A stretch of DNA of 64,000 nt from Bog-375 sp049587755 (GCA_049587755.1 JBAVEN010000010.1:124001-188000); one strand, 5' to 3'. Numbered from the stretch's first letter, positions 14,871 to 23,701 are shown. Notes: generated from the sequence alone by a model not told the origin. Program-made: numbers and translations.

Positions 14871-14933
14871 AATAGCCCACCACCGCAGCCTGCAAATGCC
14901 AAGGGCAACAGAATATTCCGCAATTTGTTTCCG

Positions 14934-16394
14934 TTATCGTCCCACCGAGCGGTCCCGCTGCCGCTTTTGCTCGCGAGCCAGGTTCCGTTCCTTCCGCTCC
15001 TCGATCTCACAAGCGGTCCTGCACAGAGCTGCCTGATATCTCCCGAGCCAGCCTCCCCAGCCGTCCTCGGTCGGCATGATTCCCCTTTTGATGAGTTCGC
15101 GCGCCCTCTCACCGAGGTGGCGGGGATTGACCAATAGCTTCTCCGCATCGCCCAGATCGTTGACATTGAGGGCCAGAGCCCCATTCGGTGACAGCTTCCG
15201 CAGCCGCACGAAGGAGTTGGTTCGTAGTTCGCCCCGGCTGCGGGCTCCCTCCATCTCACGGCTGTAGCTGATGAAATACACCTTCGCGTCCGTTCCTTCC
15301 AGCATCAGGTAGTTGCGCCCGGATTGCTCTTCCTGGCCGTGAACCAACACCCGGCCCTCGACAGACGTGATCTGTCTCACATCGAGCACTTCCATAGGCA
15401 GGCGCTCGTCTGACACCAGCGCTCCGTGTGCCGCGAGGGTCCTTTGCCGGTCGCTGGTTCTCTGCATGGCCCGCAGTACTTGGTCGAAATCCCGGCGCAC
15501 GCGCCATCTGTTCGGCCCCATGGATTCCGCCAAACCCATGCGCCCGAGTACGGCGAGGCGCGCCAGCTCGTGTTGCGCACGAAGGCGCGCCATCTCGGTC
15601 CAACCAGCTTGTATCGGATTCCGCGTGACGGCGAAGTATGACGGCCCAAGGTCCGAGCTGATTTCCTGCGCGTCTCTCAACAGCCTGCGGTCAAGTGACG
15701 TAAACCGCTCTTCGGTGATTTCACGCCGTTCCGCCTCCGCCGCGTCACGCTGGGTCCGATAGCCGAGTTGACGGGTGCATAAGTCCTGGGCAATGCTCCG
15801 AATCCCTTGCTGCACGTAGTCACGACTCAGACGCAGTGACTGGCCATCAGCTCTGACGCCCCGGACCACGATGTGAACATGCGGGTGCTCCGTGTTGTGG
15901 TGCTCCACCGCGACCCATTCGAGATCCGTTCCCAGATCCTCCTCCATCCGTTCGATCAGACCGCGTGTCAGACGAGGCAGGTCTACCCGATCACCGAACT
16001 CCGGCGAGACAATGAGTTTAAACATTCGCTCGTCTCCTGCGCCCTGCCAGCCTTCGAGTTGCCGGGCGACGTCGATTCCGTCATTCTCTCGATTGAATCC
16101 GACGGCCTTCGCGTCGTCGAAGGTGGCGCTCTCGCGCGCCAGGTAGCGCCCATGCGCCTGCCACTGCCCTCGCGTCTTGTTATTCAGATAGGTCACTCGG
16201 ACGGCGCAGCGCTGATGATACGAGCAAGCGCCTTTTTCTTTCCCGCTTGTGGTGCGGTTGCCGGTCTTGCGACTCATGCGGGCGTAGCGCATGAGAAGCC
16301 TGAAGCCGCTCGACCACGCCGCTCGTTCGTTCCGCGGAACGCGAGGCTTTGGTGGCCGCAGCCGGATTCCCCTCTCCCCGTCAGTGCGTGCCAT
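14934..16394 (-). CDS. relaxase, VirD2-like with DUF3363-type features (TraI role)
   Basis: The product (up to 486 residues) carries YLNNKTRGQWQAHGRYLARES, FKLIVSPEFGDRVDLPRLTR and the metal-binding motif HHNTEHPHVHIVVRGV, followed by LSRDYVQQGIRSIAQDLCTRQLG and ERFTSLDRRL, matching relaxases of the DUF3363 group. It would nick oriT and pilot the strand during mobilization. The start may be an internal ATG (residue 40, MSRKTGN) since the first 39 residues look non-homologous and overlap the upstream gene. The C-terminus ends in a charged coiled segment. It shares an overlap with the TraJ-like gene, as traI and traJ do in IncP plasmids. Confidence 0.85.
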   Translation of the reverse strand: MARTDGERGIRLRPPKPRVPRNERAAWSSGFRLLMRYARMSRKTGNRTTSGKEKGACSYHQRCAVRVTYLNNKTRGQWQAHGRYLARESATFDDAKAVGFNRENDGIDVARQLEGWQGAGDERMFKLIVSPEFGDRVDLPRLTRGLIERMEEDLGTDLEWVAVEHHNTEHPHVHIVVRGVRADGQSLRLSRDYVQQGIRSIAQDLCTRQLGYRTQRDAAEAERREITEERFTSLDRRLLRDAQEISSDLGPSYFAVTRNPIQAGWTEMARLRAQHELARLAVLGRMGLAESMGPNRWRVRRDFDQVLRAMQRTSDRQRTLAAHGALVSDERLPMEVLDVRQITSVEGRVLVHGQEEQSGRNYLMLEGTDAKVYFISYSREMEGARSRGELRTNSFVRLRKLSPNGALALNVNDLGDAEKLLVNPRHLGERARELIKRGIMPTEDGWGGWLGRYQAALCRTACEIEERKERNLAREQKRQRDRSVGR

Positions 16395-16833
16395 GGCTTA
16401 CCAGATCCTCCATGGCGGCGCGCGCATTGCCTGACATCGCCTGACCGGCAGCCCTGATGAGCCGGTCGTAGCGCTCTCTGGCGCGGGCGGTGGCCTGTGG
16501 CCTGGCATCGGGTGGCGGTTCCGGCACGCAGGTCAGGACCGCCTTGGCAAAAGCGTCTACCAGCGCGAAGAGCGCCTGCTGCCCGCGGTCCACGCGGAAA
16601 ATGTCCCGCGAGACACCATCGAAGCCTCCCGCAATCCGCTCCTCAGTGCCGGTCAGCTCCGCTCGCCCTTTCAACTCGTTTCGAATCGCCGCCCGGATGA
16701 ACGCGCTGGGACTCGCATAGCCCTTCGTCTTCGCTGCCGCCTCGAGTTGGTGTTGCTCTTCACTGCTGAGCCGGACCGCGATTCTAGCGCTTCGGGCCGT
16801 GCCCGAGTGTTGCCGCATGAATTGCCCCCTCAA
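16381..16833 (-). CDS. TraJ/MobC-like relaxosome accessory protein
   Basis: The 150-residue product has an N-terminal ribbon-helix-helix type segment (ARIAVRLSSEEQHQLEAAAK, then SPSAFIRAAIRNELKG), as in plasmid mobilization proteins that bind oriT and recruit the relaxase. It starts right next to the candidate oriT and overlaps the relaxase gene by 14 bases, the order seen for traJ-traI in IncP plasmids. The C-terminal half is helical with no further motif. Confidence 0.7.
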   Translation of the reverse strand: MRGQFMRQHSGTARSARIAVRLSSEEQHQLEAAAKTKGYASPSAFIRAAIRNELKGRAELTGTEERIAGGFDGVSRDIFRVDRGQQALFALVDAFAKAVLTCVPEPPPDARPQATARARERYDRLIRAAGQAMSGNARAAMEDLVSHGTH

Positions 16834-17179
16834 TTAGTAAGGCAATGGGAAAGGCGCACTGGGACAAGAAATCTTCGCGGAGGGCCAGAAATCTGGATCA
16901 TTCTTCACTGAATTCTGAGCGTCGAACATTTGTCGAACACGCGACCGATTTTGTCCCACGGCGAAAGCGGCTGAACGCGCGCCGCCTGCCATGAAGAAAA
17001 CACCAAGCCGTTCGACACTTCCTTTATGTTCCACTACCGGTGTTTTCGGCCTGGGAGCCGGTCCCAGGGCGACCGATCTAAGCTGTTGGCTGTCGAAGCA
17101 CGTCGAAAATTGTCGAAGTGCCGGGAGTTTGCCGAAAACCGTGGATAGTTGTCGAAATACGTCGTAAACTGTTTAACAA
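16834..17179. other. candidate oriT region between divergent tra genes
   Basis: This 346-base gap separates the traJ-like gene (minus) from traK (plus), which is where oriT sits in IncP-type systems. It contains many copies of GTCGAA: 16921, 16932, the inverse TTCGAC at 17011, then a phased cluster from 17092. I looked for the IncP nick core (ATCCTG) and did not see it, so the nick site is unassigned. Confidence 0.6.
17091..17166 (+). repeat. helically phased GTCGAA repeats
   Basis: GTCGAA occurs at 17092, 17102, 17112 and 17151, with close variants GCCGAA at 17131 and GTCGTA at 17161. All starts fall on a spacing of about 10 or 20 bases, so the motif lies on one face of the helix. This fits a site for cooperative binding or bending by TraK, whose gene begins 14 bases later, or by the TraJ-like protein. 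Confidence 0.65.
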
Positions 17180-17593
17180 GTGGGAAAGGGTGAAGAATAC
17201 ACAAAAGCCGAGCAACAGTGGATTGCCGAAACCCGGCACCGCCTCGCGCAGAGGCGCGGGAAAAAGCCTGCCACCAAAGCCGGCCAGATTCGCGCCCTTT
17301 GGCCCGAGATCCGAGCCGCAATTAACGATGGCCAAAGCCTGGCGAGCATCCGGCAGTGGCTCGAAGAGGAAGGTGGCGTCATCGTCACCGTGCAAAGCCT
17401 CGGCTCCTACCTCACGCGTATACGTCGTAAGGAACTGGCCAAACCAGTCGCGCCAGCTCCCCCGGCCGCCCAACCCTTTGCGGAGACGACGTCGCCTGTT
17501 CCGAACCCACTTGCGAAGCATCAGGAAGACGCCAAGCAAAGGCGCGCGTTCGAGTATCCTCCCGGCCCGCCAGACGAAAGCAAGCTGATCTGA
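17180..17593 (+). CDS. traK: TraK-like oriT-binding protein
   Basis: The 137-residue product has a helical DNA-binding N-terminal part (IRALWPEIRAAINDGQSLAS, then IRQWLEEEGGVIVTVQSLGSYLTRIRR), a Pro/Ala-rich linker and a short C-terminal tail FEYPPGPPDESKLI. IncP TraK has the same build: a small helix-turn-helix-like core that binds repeated sites in oriT, a proline-rich linker and a tail ending in a DKKDLL-type motif. Its position directly beside the phased repeats and upstream of traL and traM supports the call. It would wrap or bend oriT to help the relaxase. Confidence 0.75.
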   Translation: MGKGEEYTKAEQQWIAETRHRLAQRRGKKPATKAGQIRALWPEIRAAINDGQSLASIRQWLEEEGGVIVTVQSLGSYLTRIRRKELAKPVAPAPPAAQPFAETTSPVPNPLAKHQEDAKQRRAFEYPPGPPDESKLI

Positions 17594-17685
17594 GTCCAAG
17601 CCTCCGAAACACTGGTTAAATTAGTGTCCCACACAGCCTTCGCCATTCCCTTACTAATAGAGAGGGTTGAACTCAGGGAGAGACC

Positions 17686-18477
17686 ATGCCACGGAATACT
17701 ACGGACCTCAGCGGACAAGATGTCGGAGTGTTGAATACTGGCAGAGGGCCTGCCACGCCTACAATTCACCTAACGTTGCAAGGGAAGGGTGGCGTCGGAA
17801 AGAGCTTGGTTGCCAGCATCCTCGCCCAATACTTCCGCCATCACGACGCGGAAATCCACTGTCTCGACACCGATCCAGTGAATCAGACTTTCTCGCAATA
17901 CGCGGAGTTGGGCGCGGAGCACCTGGCGCTCATGCACGATGGCAAGATCGACTCGCGCGGTTTCGATGTGTTGATGGAGCGGCTTCTCACCGAAAACGGA
18001 ATCTTCATCGTGGACAACGGCGCATCCACCTTCATCCCGCTCTGGAGCTACATCGTCGAAAACGACGTGCTCGAACTGCTCCGCGCCGCCAGCCGGCGAC
18101 TGTGCGTTCACACGGTGGTGACGGGCGGACAGGCGCTCGGGGATACGCTCAAGGGGTTCAAGAGTCTGGCTGACAGTAGTGCTGAAGGGAATATCGTGGT
18201 CTGGCTGAACGAATACTTCGGCGTCATCGAGCGCGACGGCAAGACGTTCACAGAGATGCTGGCCTACAAGGAGTGCGAGGCGAAAGTCTTCGGCCTGGTT
18301 CGCATTCCAAAGAGAAACCAGGATACCTTTGGCCGCGACATCGAGGACGTAATCGCACGCAAACTGACGTTCGAGGAGGCGATTCGCAACGGAAGAGCTT
18401 CGGTGATGAGCAAGCAACGCCTCAAGGTGGTGCAGCGGGAGCTATTCGAGCAGTTGGACCAGATGCCGCTGTTGTGA
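17686..18477 (+). CDS. traL: TraL-like ParA-family ATPase
   Basis: The 263-residue product has a deviant Walker A motif LQGKGGVGKSLVASILAQYF, then HCLDTDPVNQTFSQYAEL and FIVDNGASTFIPLWSYI, the layout of IncP TraL rather than chromosomal ParA. TraL is a P-loop ATPase encoded between traK and traM. A GGAGAG ribosome-binding site precedes the start. The gene is followed by traM after 11 bases. It may also help keep the element after excision, as ParA relatives do; that is inference. Confidence 0.85.
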   Translation: MPRNTTDLSGQDVGVLNTGRGPATPTIHLTLQGKGGVGKSLVASILAQYFRHHDAEIHCLDTDPVNQTFSQYAELGAEHLALMHDGKIDSRGFDVLMERLLTENGIFIVDNGASTFIPLWSYIVENDVLELLRAASRRLCVHTVVTGGQALGDTLKGFKSLADSSAEGNIVVWLNEYFGVIERDGKTFTEMLAYKECEAKVFGLVRIPKRNQDTFGRDIEDVIARKLTFEEAIRNGRASVMSKQRLKVVQRELFEQLDQMPLL

Positions 18478-18488
18478 GGAAAAACGCC

Positions 18489-18902
18489 ATGGAAAACGTA
18501 AAGCGATTGATCAGCGAAGTTGCCGCGCAAAACGGTATCCGTGTGGAGCCGGACGACCCGCTATTCGCACTGGTGACGATCAACAGGATCGTGTTGGAAG
18601 AAGCCACGCAGAAGTTGCAGGGCCACATTCAGGCGCGGATTGCGGAATTCGAAGCGTCGATGCAAAAAGCGGAGGTGCGCGCAGGTAAGATGCTTGCGCA
18701 AATGGTGAAGGAGTCGGCGGAGAAGATGCGGCAGGGTTTGCAAAATGACATTCACCTCGCCGGATTGAAGGCCTGTGAGTTTGTGCATCTAGTGAACGAG
18801 GCGCACCGCCGCCCTGCCTTGATTCGTTGGTCAGCCGTTGGCCTAGCGGCCGGCTTCCTGCTGCTCGGCGGCGGCGTCTGGCTTGGAACACTCCTTCACT
18901 AG
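18489..18902 (+). CDS. traM: TraM-like conjugal transfer protein with C-terminal membrane helix
   Basis: The product starts MENVKRLISEVAAQNGIRVEP and continues DDPLFALVTINRIVLEEATQ, close in pattern to IncP TraM (xIxxLIxEIAxxxGIxVxxDDPI...TIN). A long amphipathic coiled-coil region follows (residues about 50-110) and the chain ends with one hydrophobic helix (AVGLAAGFLLLGGGVWLGTLL). It is 137 residues. TraM stimulates transfer in IncP systems; the membrane helix could tether the relaxosome to the envelope. It directly follows traL. Confidence 0.8.
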   Translation: MENVKRLISEVAAQNGIRVEPDDPLFALVTINRIVLEEATQKLQGHIQARIAEFEASMQKAEVRAGKMLAQMVKESAEKMRQGLQNDIHLAGLKACEFVHLVNEAHRRPALIRWSAVGLAAGFLLLGGGVWLGTLLH

Positions 18903-18945
18903 GGAGGGGATCAAGGAAGCGTAACGACGGCTCCATGAGGATTTC

Positions 18946-19185
18946 ATGAGCGCAACAATGAAAGCGACGCTCACCACCGGCGTTGACGACCTGCCTATCC
19001 GCGTTCGAGATGCCGCAGTTTTCCTTGGCGTCAGCCCGCAAACGGTGTATCTTTGGGTTGAGCGAAAGCAGATTCCCCATCTCCGCGTGATGGGCCGCAA
19101 CATCCGTTTTTTGAGATCGGAGTTGGAGCCCTTCCGCGCGCAATTCAAACAGGAGGTGGGAAATGGCAAGACCAGTGAAACATGA
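18946..19185 (+). CDS. excisionase-like helix-turn-helix protein
   Basis: This 79-residue protein has a MerR/Xis-type helix-turn-helix: LPIRVRDAAVFLGVSPQTVY, then LWVERKQIPHLRVMGRNIRF and LRSELEPF, the usual form of excisionase-family DNA-binding domains. Its end overlaps the integrase start by 23 bases, the common xis-int arrangement, so it probably directs excision of the element. Confidence 0.8.
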   Translation: MSATMKATLTTGVDDLPIRVRDAAVFLGVSPQTVYLWVERKQIPHLRVMGRNIRFLRSELEPFRAQFKQEVGNGKTSET

Positions 19186-20335
19186 TGGGGGCTTGTATAA
19201 ACGCGACGGGTCGAAGGTCTGGTGGATGCGGTACCGGGACAGTGACGGTATTCGCCGACGGGAATCGACCCTTTCTGAAGACTGGGGCGAAGCGCAGAAG
19301 CGCCTCAGAGAGCGTTTGCAGGCCCGAGACAACAACACTCTGTCCGCTCTGCGCCGTGGGCAGGATCTCGCATTTGGGGAATGGGCGGATTTTTATCTGG
19401 AGAATTTCTCCAAGCCGCCGTTTCGCGCGGCGAAGACCCACCAGGTCAACGAGCGCGCGCTGAAGCACCTGAGAGGCATGTTCGAACGCACCAAGCTCGC
19501 CGTCTTGACGGCTGACGACATTGAGATGTACCTCCGTCGGCGGTTGAAGCAACGGGTGATGGTGAAGGCCAAGGATGGGTTCGTTCAAAAGGGTGTGCTG
19601 AAGGCAACGACGGTGCACCAGGAGTTGCGAGTGTTGCGTCGCATGTTGAATGTGGCGGTACGCAAAAAGTTCCTGTATGCGAATCCATGTGCGGGCGTTG
19701 AGTTTCCGGCAAGAGTGGAGGGGCTCTTTAGGCCGCACTATGTGACTTGGTCTGAACAACAGAAGATCGAGTTCAACGCGCCCGAGTACCTGCGCAACGT
19801 CATCCGCATCATCACAGAAACCGGACTTCGGATCTACAAGGAACTCACTCCGATGAGGAAGGAGCAACTCGATCTGGAGAATTGGACGGTGTGGATTCCG
19901 GATTCGAAGACGCCCAATGGCGTTGCCGAGGTTCCGCTGACCGAGATTGCGGTTGAGGCATTCCGCAGTCAGCTTGCGACCTCAGGGCCAAGCCCGTACC
20001 TGTTCCCGAGTGATGAGAACCGAGACGGTTATCAAAAAACGTTCAAGACCGTCTGGCGCGCGACGTTGCGCCGGGCAGGTGCTCGATACTTTCGCATCTA
20101 CGATCTCCGCTCGACGTACGCCACCCGGCTCAGTGCCGGCGGGGTTGCGGACGAATGGGTCACGCAGCTGCTCCGACAGGGCGATGCCAAGGTGTTCAAG
20201 AAATACTCGCAAATGAAGCTTCAGATGAAACGAGAGGCACTGGCCAAGCTGAACCGCCAGGCAAACGAGAGCGGAATTGGTTTTGACACAGCCAGCCAAA
20301 CCAAGAAGGGTTTTGGCACAGTTTTGGCACAGTAG
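19163..20335 (+). CDS. tyrosine recombinase/integrase
   Basis: The 390-residue integrase has an N-terminal SAM-like core-binding domain (FGEWADFYLENFSKPPFRAA) and a catalytic domain with the first Arg in ETGLRIYKELTPM, a central RIYDLRSTYATRL block and the nucleophile Tyr in FKKYSQM. In the central block the usual HxxR reads YDLR and the second His position is Ser, so the box is variant but keeps the second Arg. It lies 66 bases from the 3' end of tRNA-Pro, the typical place for the integrase of a tRNA-targeting element. Confidence 0.9.
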   Translation: MARPVKHDGGLYKRDGSKVWWMRYRDSDGIRRRESTLSEDWGEAQKRLRERLQARDNNTLSALRRGQDLAFGEWADFYLENFSKPPFRAAKTHQVNERALKHLRGMFERTKLAVLTADDIEMYLRRRLKQRVMVKAKDGFVQKGVLKATTVHQELRVLRRMLNVAVRKKFLYANPCAGVEFPARVEGLFRPHYVTWSEQQKIEFNAPEYLRNVIRIITETGLRIYKELTPMRKEQLDLENWTVWIPDSKTPNGVAEVPLTEIAVEAFRSQLATSGPSPYLFPSDENRDGYQKTFKTVWRATLRRAGARYFRIYDLRSTYATRLSAGGVADEWVTQLLRQGDAKVFKKYSQMKLQMKREALAKLNRQANESGIGFDTASQTKKGFGTVLAQ

Positions 20336-20401
20336 AGGCAAAGGATGAGCGAAGACGATCGGCAGGGGATCAATCAACGCGTTTGGAATCAACATGAGAT
20401 A

Positions 20402-20478
20402 TGGTCGGGGCGGGGCGATTTGAACGCCCGACCCCCTGCGCCCAAGGCAGGTGCGCTACCAGGCTGCGCTACGCCCCG
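20402..20478 (-). tRNA. tRNA-Pro (anticodon TGG)
   Basis: The minus strand folds as a complete 77-base tRNA with encoded CCA: acceptor CGGGGCG/CGCCCCG plus discriminator A, anticodon stem CCTGC/GCAGG around CTTGGGC (anticodon TGG), and T arm with GTTCAAATC. The 3' end faces the integrase gene, so it is the likely integration target. I did not find a second copy of the tRNA 3' end near 14.4-15.0 kb that would mark the other att site. Confidence 0.95.
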
Positions 20479-20626
20479 ACATGTGAAGCTCCCTTGATTT
20501 TAAAACACTTTTGAACTGAACGCCGGTCCAAAACGCGCTCGCTGCCACAAACATTCGAGTCGTCGATCAAATTCCTACCGCCTCAATTCTCCTAAGAGCC
20601 AGGCGCGGGCCAACCTCCAGTCCCGC

Positions 20627-21049
20627 ATGACTGTTTCGGGGGAAACGCCGGCAACCGCAGCCGTCTCCTTCACGTCAAGTCCCGCGAAGTCGTCGGGCAA
20701 CGAAGAGAATGCGATCTGGTCTCTCAGCCATCAGGCCGGGGAATCCTTGCGGCTTTATGGACCGGAAAACCCGGTCGATCTTCCGCGCGGCCTGGAGTCC
20801 CTGGCGGAAGTGGCGATCCAATGCGGGCAACCGGAGCACGCCTTGACGCTCGCCGGAGCAGCCGCCGCGATTCGGAAGCGATTTCACGTCCGCACGATGA
20901 ATCCGGCGCAACGCGCCGAGGTTGAAAAGGGGATCGATTCTGCGCGCAAGAACGCCGGAGCGCAAGCCGCCGCGTTCTGGATGAAAGGCTGGAATATGAG
21001 CCTCGAGGAGATCGTCGGATACGCGGTACAAAACGGGGACGATACATGA
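20627..21049 (+). pseudogene. C-terminal remnant of a large ATPase/LuxR- or SARP-type regulator
   Basis: Residues from about 45 onward (RGLESLAEVAIQCGQPEHAL, TLAGAAAAIRKRFHV, PAQRAEVEKGIDSARKNAG, and MSLEEIVGYAVQ) match the C-terminal TPR-like tail of big AAA-type regulators and adenylate-cyclase-like ATPases (the LAGAAxAxR...LGxxxFxxxWxxGxxMxLEEAvxyA pattern). The DNA-binding and ATPase parts are absent, and the first 40 residues look unrelated. The stop overlaps the start of the FAD oxidase (ATGA). Most likely a leftover. Confidence 0.5.
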
Positions 21050-22406
21050 GCGATTTCTTAGGAGCTATCAGAGGCAGGGTGATTCGGCCTGGGGATGCGG
21101 AATATGAATCCGCGCGCCGCGTGTACAACGCCGATATCGATCGAAGACCTCTGTTGATTGTTCAATGCGCCGACGCCGCGGATGTCGTTCACTGCGTGAA
21201 TTACGCGCGAGAGAACAAACTTCTGACAGCGGTGCGAGGCGGTGGCCACAGCGCCCCCGGGTTCGGCACATGCGACGGCGGCCTGGTCATCGATTTGTCG
21301 CGGATGAGAAGCGTTCGAGTGGACCCGGAGCGCCGCACCGCGAAAGTGGAAGGCGGATGCACCTGGGGCGATGTGGACCGCGCCACCCATCCTTTTGGGC
21401 TGGCCACTCCCGGCGGCATCATCTCCACCACGGGAGTGGGAGGCCTTACCACCGGCGGCGGATTTGGGTACCTCTCGCGCCGTTACGGGCTCGCCTGCGA
21501 TAACCTGATTTCCGCGGACATCGTAACGGCAGACGGGCAGATCCGCACGGCGAATGCCGATCGGAACGCAGATCTTTTTGGGCCATCCGCGGTGGGGGCG
21601 GCAACTTCGGAATCGTTGTCTCCTTTGAGTTTCGTCTACACCCGGTCACACAGCTTTACGCCGGTCCCATTTTGTATCCGCTGGAGCAGGCCGCCGGGGT
21701 CCTGCGGTTGTTCCGCGACTTTATGCGTAATGCTCCGCGCGAGGTGAATGCTTTCTTCGCATTCCTGATTGTGCCTCCCGGCCCTCCATTTCCCCAGTCC
21801 CTGCATCGTAAGACGGTCTGCGCCATCATGTGCGCCTGCACCGGTGACGTTGGTAAGGCCGAGTCAGTCACCAAGCCGTTACGAGAGTTCGGGCCTCCCC
21901 TGCTGGCCTTGCCCCATCCGATGCCGTACCCGGTTCTCCAGTGTCTTTTCGACGGTCTGCTGCCGCCTGGGCTGCATCACTACTGGAAGGCGGACTTCAT
22001 GCGCGAACTGACCGATGACGCCATCGCCGAACACGTCAAGTTCGGGCCGCACATTCCGACCGTCAACTCCGCCGCTCATATTTACGCGATGGACGGCGCC
22101 GTCCAGGATGTCGCCACGAATGAAACTGCGTTCGCCTACCGTGACGTGAGGTATGTCCATATTGTCGCCGCCGTCACTCCCGATCCGGCTTCCTTACCCC
22201 TCTATCGCGATTGGACGCAGCGTTACTGGGCGGCGCTGCATCCTCATTCAGCGGGAGGCGCCTACGTCAATTTCCTAATGGAAGAGGGCGAGGAGCGCAT
22301 CGCATCGAGCTACATGGGAAATCGAGAGCGGCTAGCGGCAATCAAGACGAAGTACGATCCTCTGAACATGTTCAGAGTGAATCAGAACATTCAGCCGGCG
22401 AAGTAA
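21046..22406 (+). pseudogene. FAD-linked oxidase (BBE type) split by one-base frameshift
   Basis: The first part (from 21046) has the FAD-binding PCMH domain: LTAVRGGGHSAPGFGTCDGG, GGLVIDLSRMR, GGCTWGDVDRA and TTGVGGLTTGGGFGYLSRRYG. At 21575-21580 a T5 run must gain one T for the protein to read DLFWAIRGGGGNFGIVVSFE; after it the second frame continues through GPILYPLEQA and ends with a BBE-type tail (KYDPLNMFRVNQNI) at 22406. The whole would be about 453 residues, normal for the family. The break in a homopolymer may be a sequencing error. Such enzymes oxidise alcohols or sugars with flavin. Confidence 0.8.
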
Positions 22407-22415
22407 CCCTGTCGA

Positions 22416-22691
22416 TCACATTTCGGCGCTGGCCGGGTCCATCAGCCGCCGCACGGCGGAGATCCGGTTAGCCGGAACTCCGCACCGCTTTGCGTGCTCC
22501 TGAAGGATTTCCGCATTCGGCGCCCAGTATACGCAATAGACTTTGTTGTCGGTTACGTAACTATGAAGCCATTGGATTTCCGGCCCCAAGTCACGAAGAA
22601 CGGCCAAAGATTTCTGCGCGGCATCCCGAACCTGCTCCGGAGTCATATCCCCCGCCCCCGGGATCTCGCGCTCGATGACGAACTTCGGCAT
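22416..22691 (-). CDS. DUF4242 (SCO4226-like, nickel-binding) protein
   Basis: The 91-residue product follows the family pattern: MPKFVIEREIPGAGDMTPEQ, then LGPEIQWLHSYVTDNKVYC, then VYWAPNAEILQEHAKRCGVP and a final ISAVRRLMDPAS. DUF4242 proteins are small ferredoxin-fold dimers; one Streptomyces member binds nickel, but the role is not known. It ends 10 bases from the convergent FAD oxidase gene. Confidence 0.85.
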   Translation of the reverse strand: MPKFVIEREIPGAGDMTPEQVRDAAQKSLAVLRDLGPEIQWLHSYVTDNKVYCVYWAPNAEILQEHAKRCGVPANRISAVRRLMDPASAEM

Positions 22692-22762
22692 GCAGCTATC
22701 CTATCACGCCGGCCTCCCGGCAGCCTGACTTCAGATCGCACTGAGATGTGCTCGCCAGGCGT

Positions 22763-23701
22763 TTAGCGATTCGGAGCTGTTTCACCACCTGCCAGTCCGG
22801 GGTCCGTCGTCCGGCCTCGAAGAAGGGCTCGCCGGATTCCCCGGACAGGCGTCCATGCCCACTCAGCGAGATAGCGAAACGCGTGGCGCCGGTTCAACCG
22901 CAGGCCGGAGGGCAGGCTCGCCGCATACGTCAAAGGCGAATAGCGAAGAGGCTCGAAGAACTGATCGCGGCCATCCCTCCGATAGGCGAGGTATCCGAAT
23001 ACCCACGACACCGGAATATAGCCGTAGTGTTTTCGCAGTAACGCCATCGAGACCTCGAGTACCTCGCCGTGGCGCGACAGCGTCAGGTTGTCGCGGTGCA
23101 TCCGAGAGTTCGCCATGCGCTGGGGAATGTGCTCGAACCGGCAACCTCGAAGGGCCATCGAGATCCATAGATCATAGTCGAACGACACGGTGAGGGAAAC
23201 ATCGAGGGCGCATTTGGCATAGGCTGATGCCCGAAAGAACGAAGCGGGTTGGCAGATAAAACAATCCCGCGCCAGCGCCGACGGATCGAACGCCATGGTG
23301 GGGTAGGGCCGAAGCGGGGCACCGTGCTCGTCCATCCAGCAAGCGTCGCCGTACACAACGTCGGCTTCCGGGTGCGCCAGCAAAGTCTGCACCGCCGCCC
23401 GGACCGCCCCCGGCTCATAAGTGTCGTCGGCATTCAGCCACGCCAGTATGCTTCCGCGGGCCTGCACCAGGCCGGCGTGGATGGCTGAGGCCGGCCCCTG
23501 GCGAGGAACGCTGATCGATCCGACCCGGCCCCGATAGCGGCTGAGGATCTCTTGCGTCTGGTCGCTGGAGTCGCTTGTGACAACGGTGTGTTCGATCTTC
23601 GGGTAGTCCTGCTGCAATACGCTCTCGATGGCGTCGGCGAGAAACCGGCCCGCGTTGTACGCCGGCGTCACGATACTTACCAGCGGGAGGTTGGGAAACA
23701 T
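22763..23701 (-). CDS. family 2 glycosyltransferase
   Basis: I start at 23701 (MFPNLPLVSIVTPAYN) because residues encoded further upstream are low-complexity and non-homologous; 312 residues. The GT-A fold is clear: VSIVTPAYNAGRFLADAIES (8-27), then SDSSDQTQEIL, the DxD-like NADD (90-93), and the acceptor-side FDYDLWISMALRG. It probably adds a sugar to a surface polysaccharide. It lies on the opposite strand to a second GT2 gene and a sulfotransferase. Confidence 0.85.
   Translation of the reverse strand: MFPNLPLVSIVTPAYNAGRFLADAIESVLQQDYPKIEHTVVTSDSSDQTQEILSRYRGRVGSISVPRQGPASAIHAGLVQARGSILAWLNADDTYEPGAVRAAVQTLLAHPEADVVYGDACWMDEHGAPLRPYPTMAFDPSALARDCFICQPASFFRASAYAKCALDVSLTVSFDYDLWISMALRGCRFEHIPQRMANSRMHRDNLTLSRHGEVLEVSMALLRKHYGYIPVSWVFGYLAYRRDGRDQFFEPLRYSPLTYAASLPSGLRLNRRHAFRYLAEWAWTPVRGIRRALLRGRTTDPGLAGGETAPNR

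Noticed and set aside
14400..15000. Possible left att site as a copy of the tRNA-Pro 3' end
   Set aside because: I looked for the tRNA 3' segment near the broken PIN gene; only a weak resemblance at about 14115-14140 (TCGGGGCGCGATGCGAATCC) was seen, too poor to call.
16834..17179. IncP-type nick site
   Set aside because: The core ATCCTG was not found on either strand of the candidate oriT, so no nick position is proposed.
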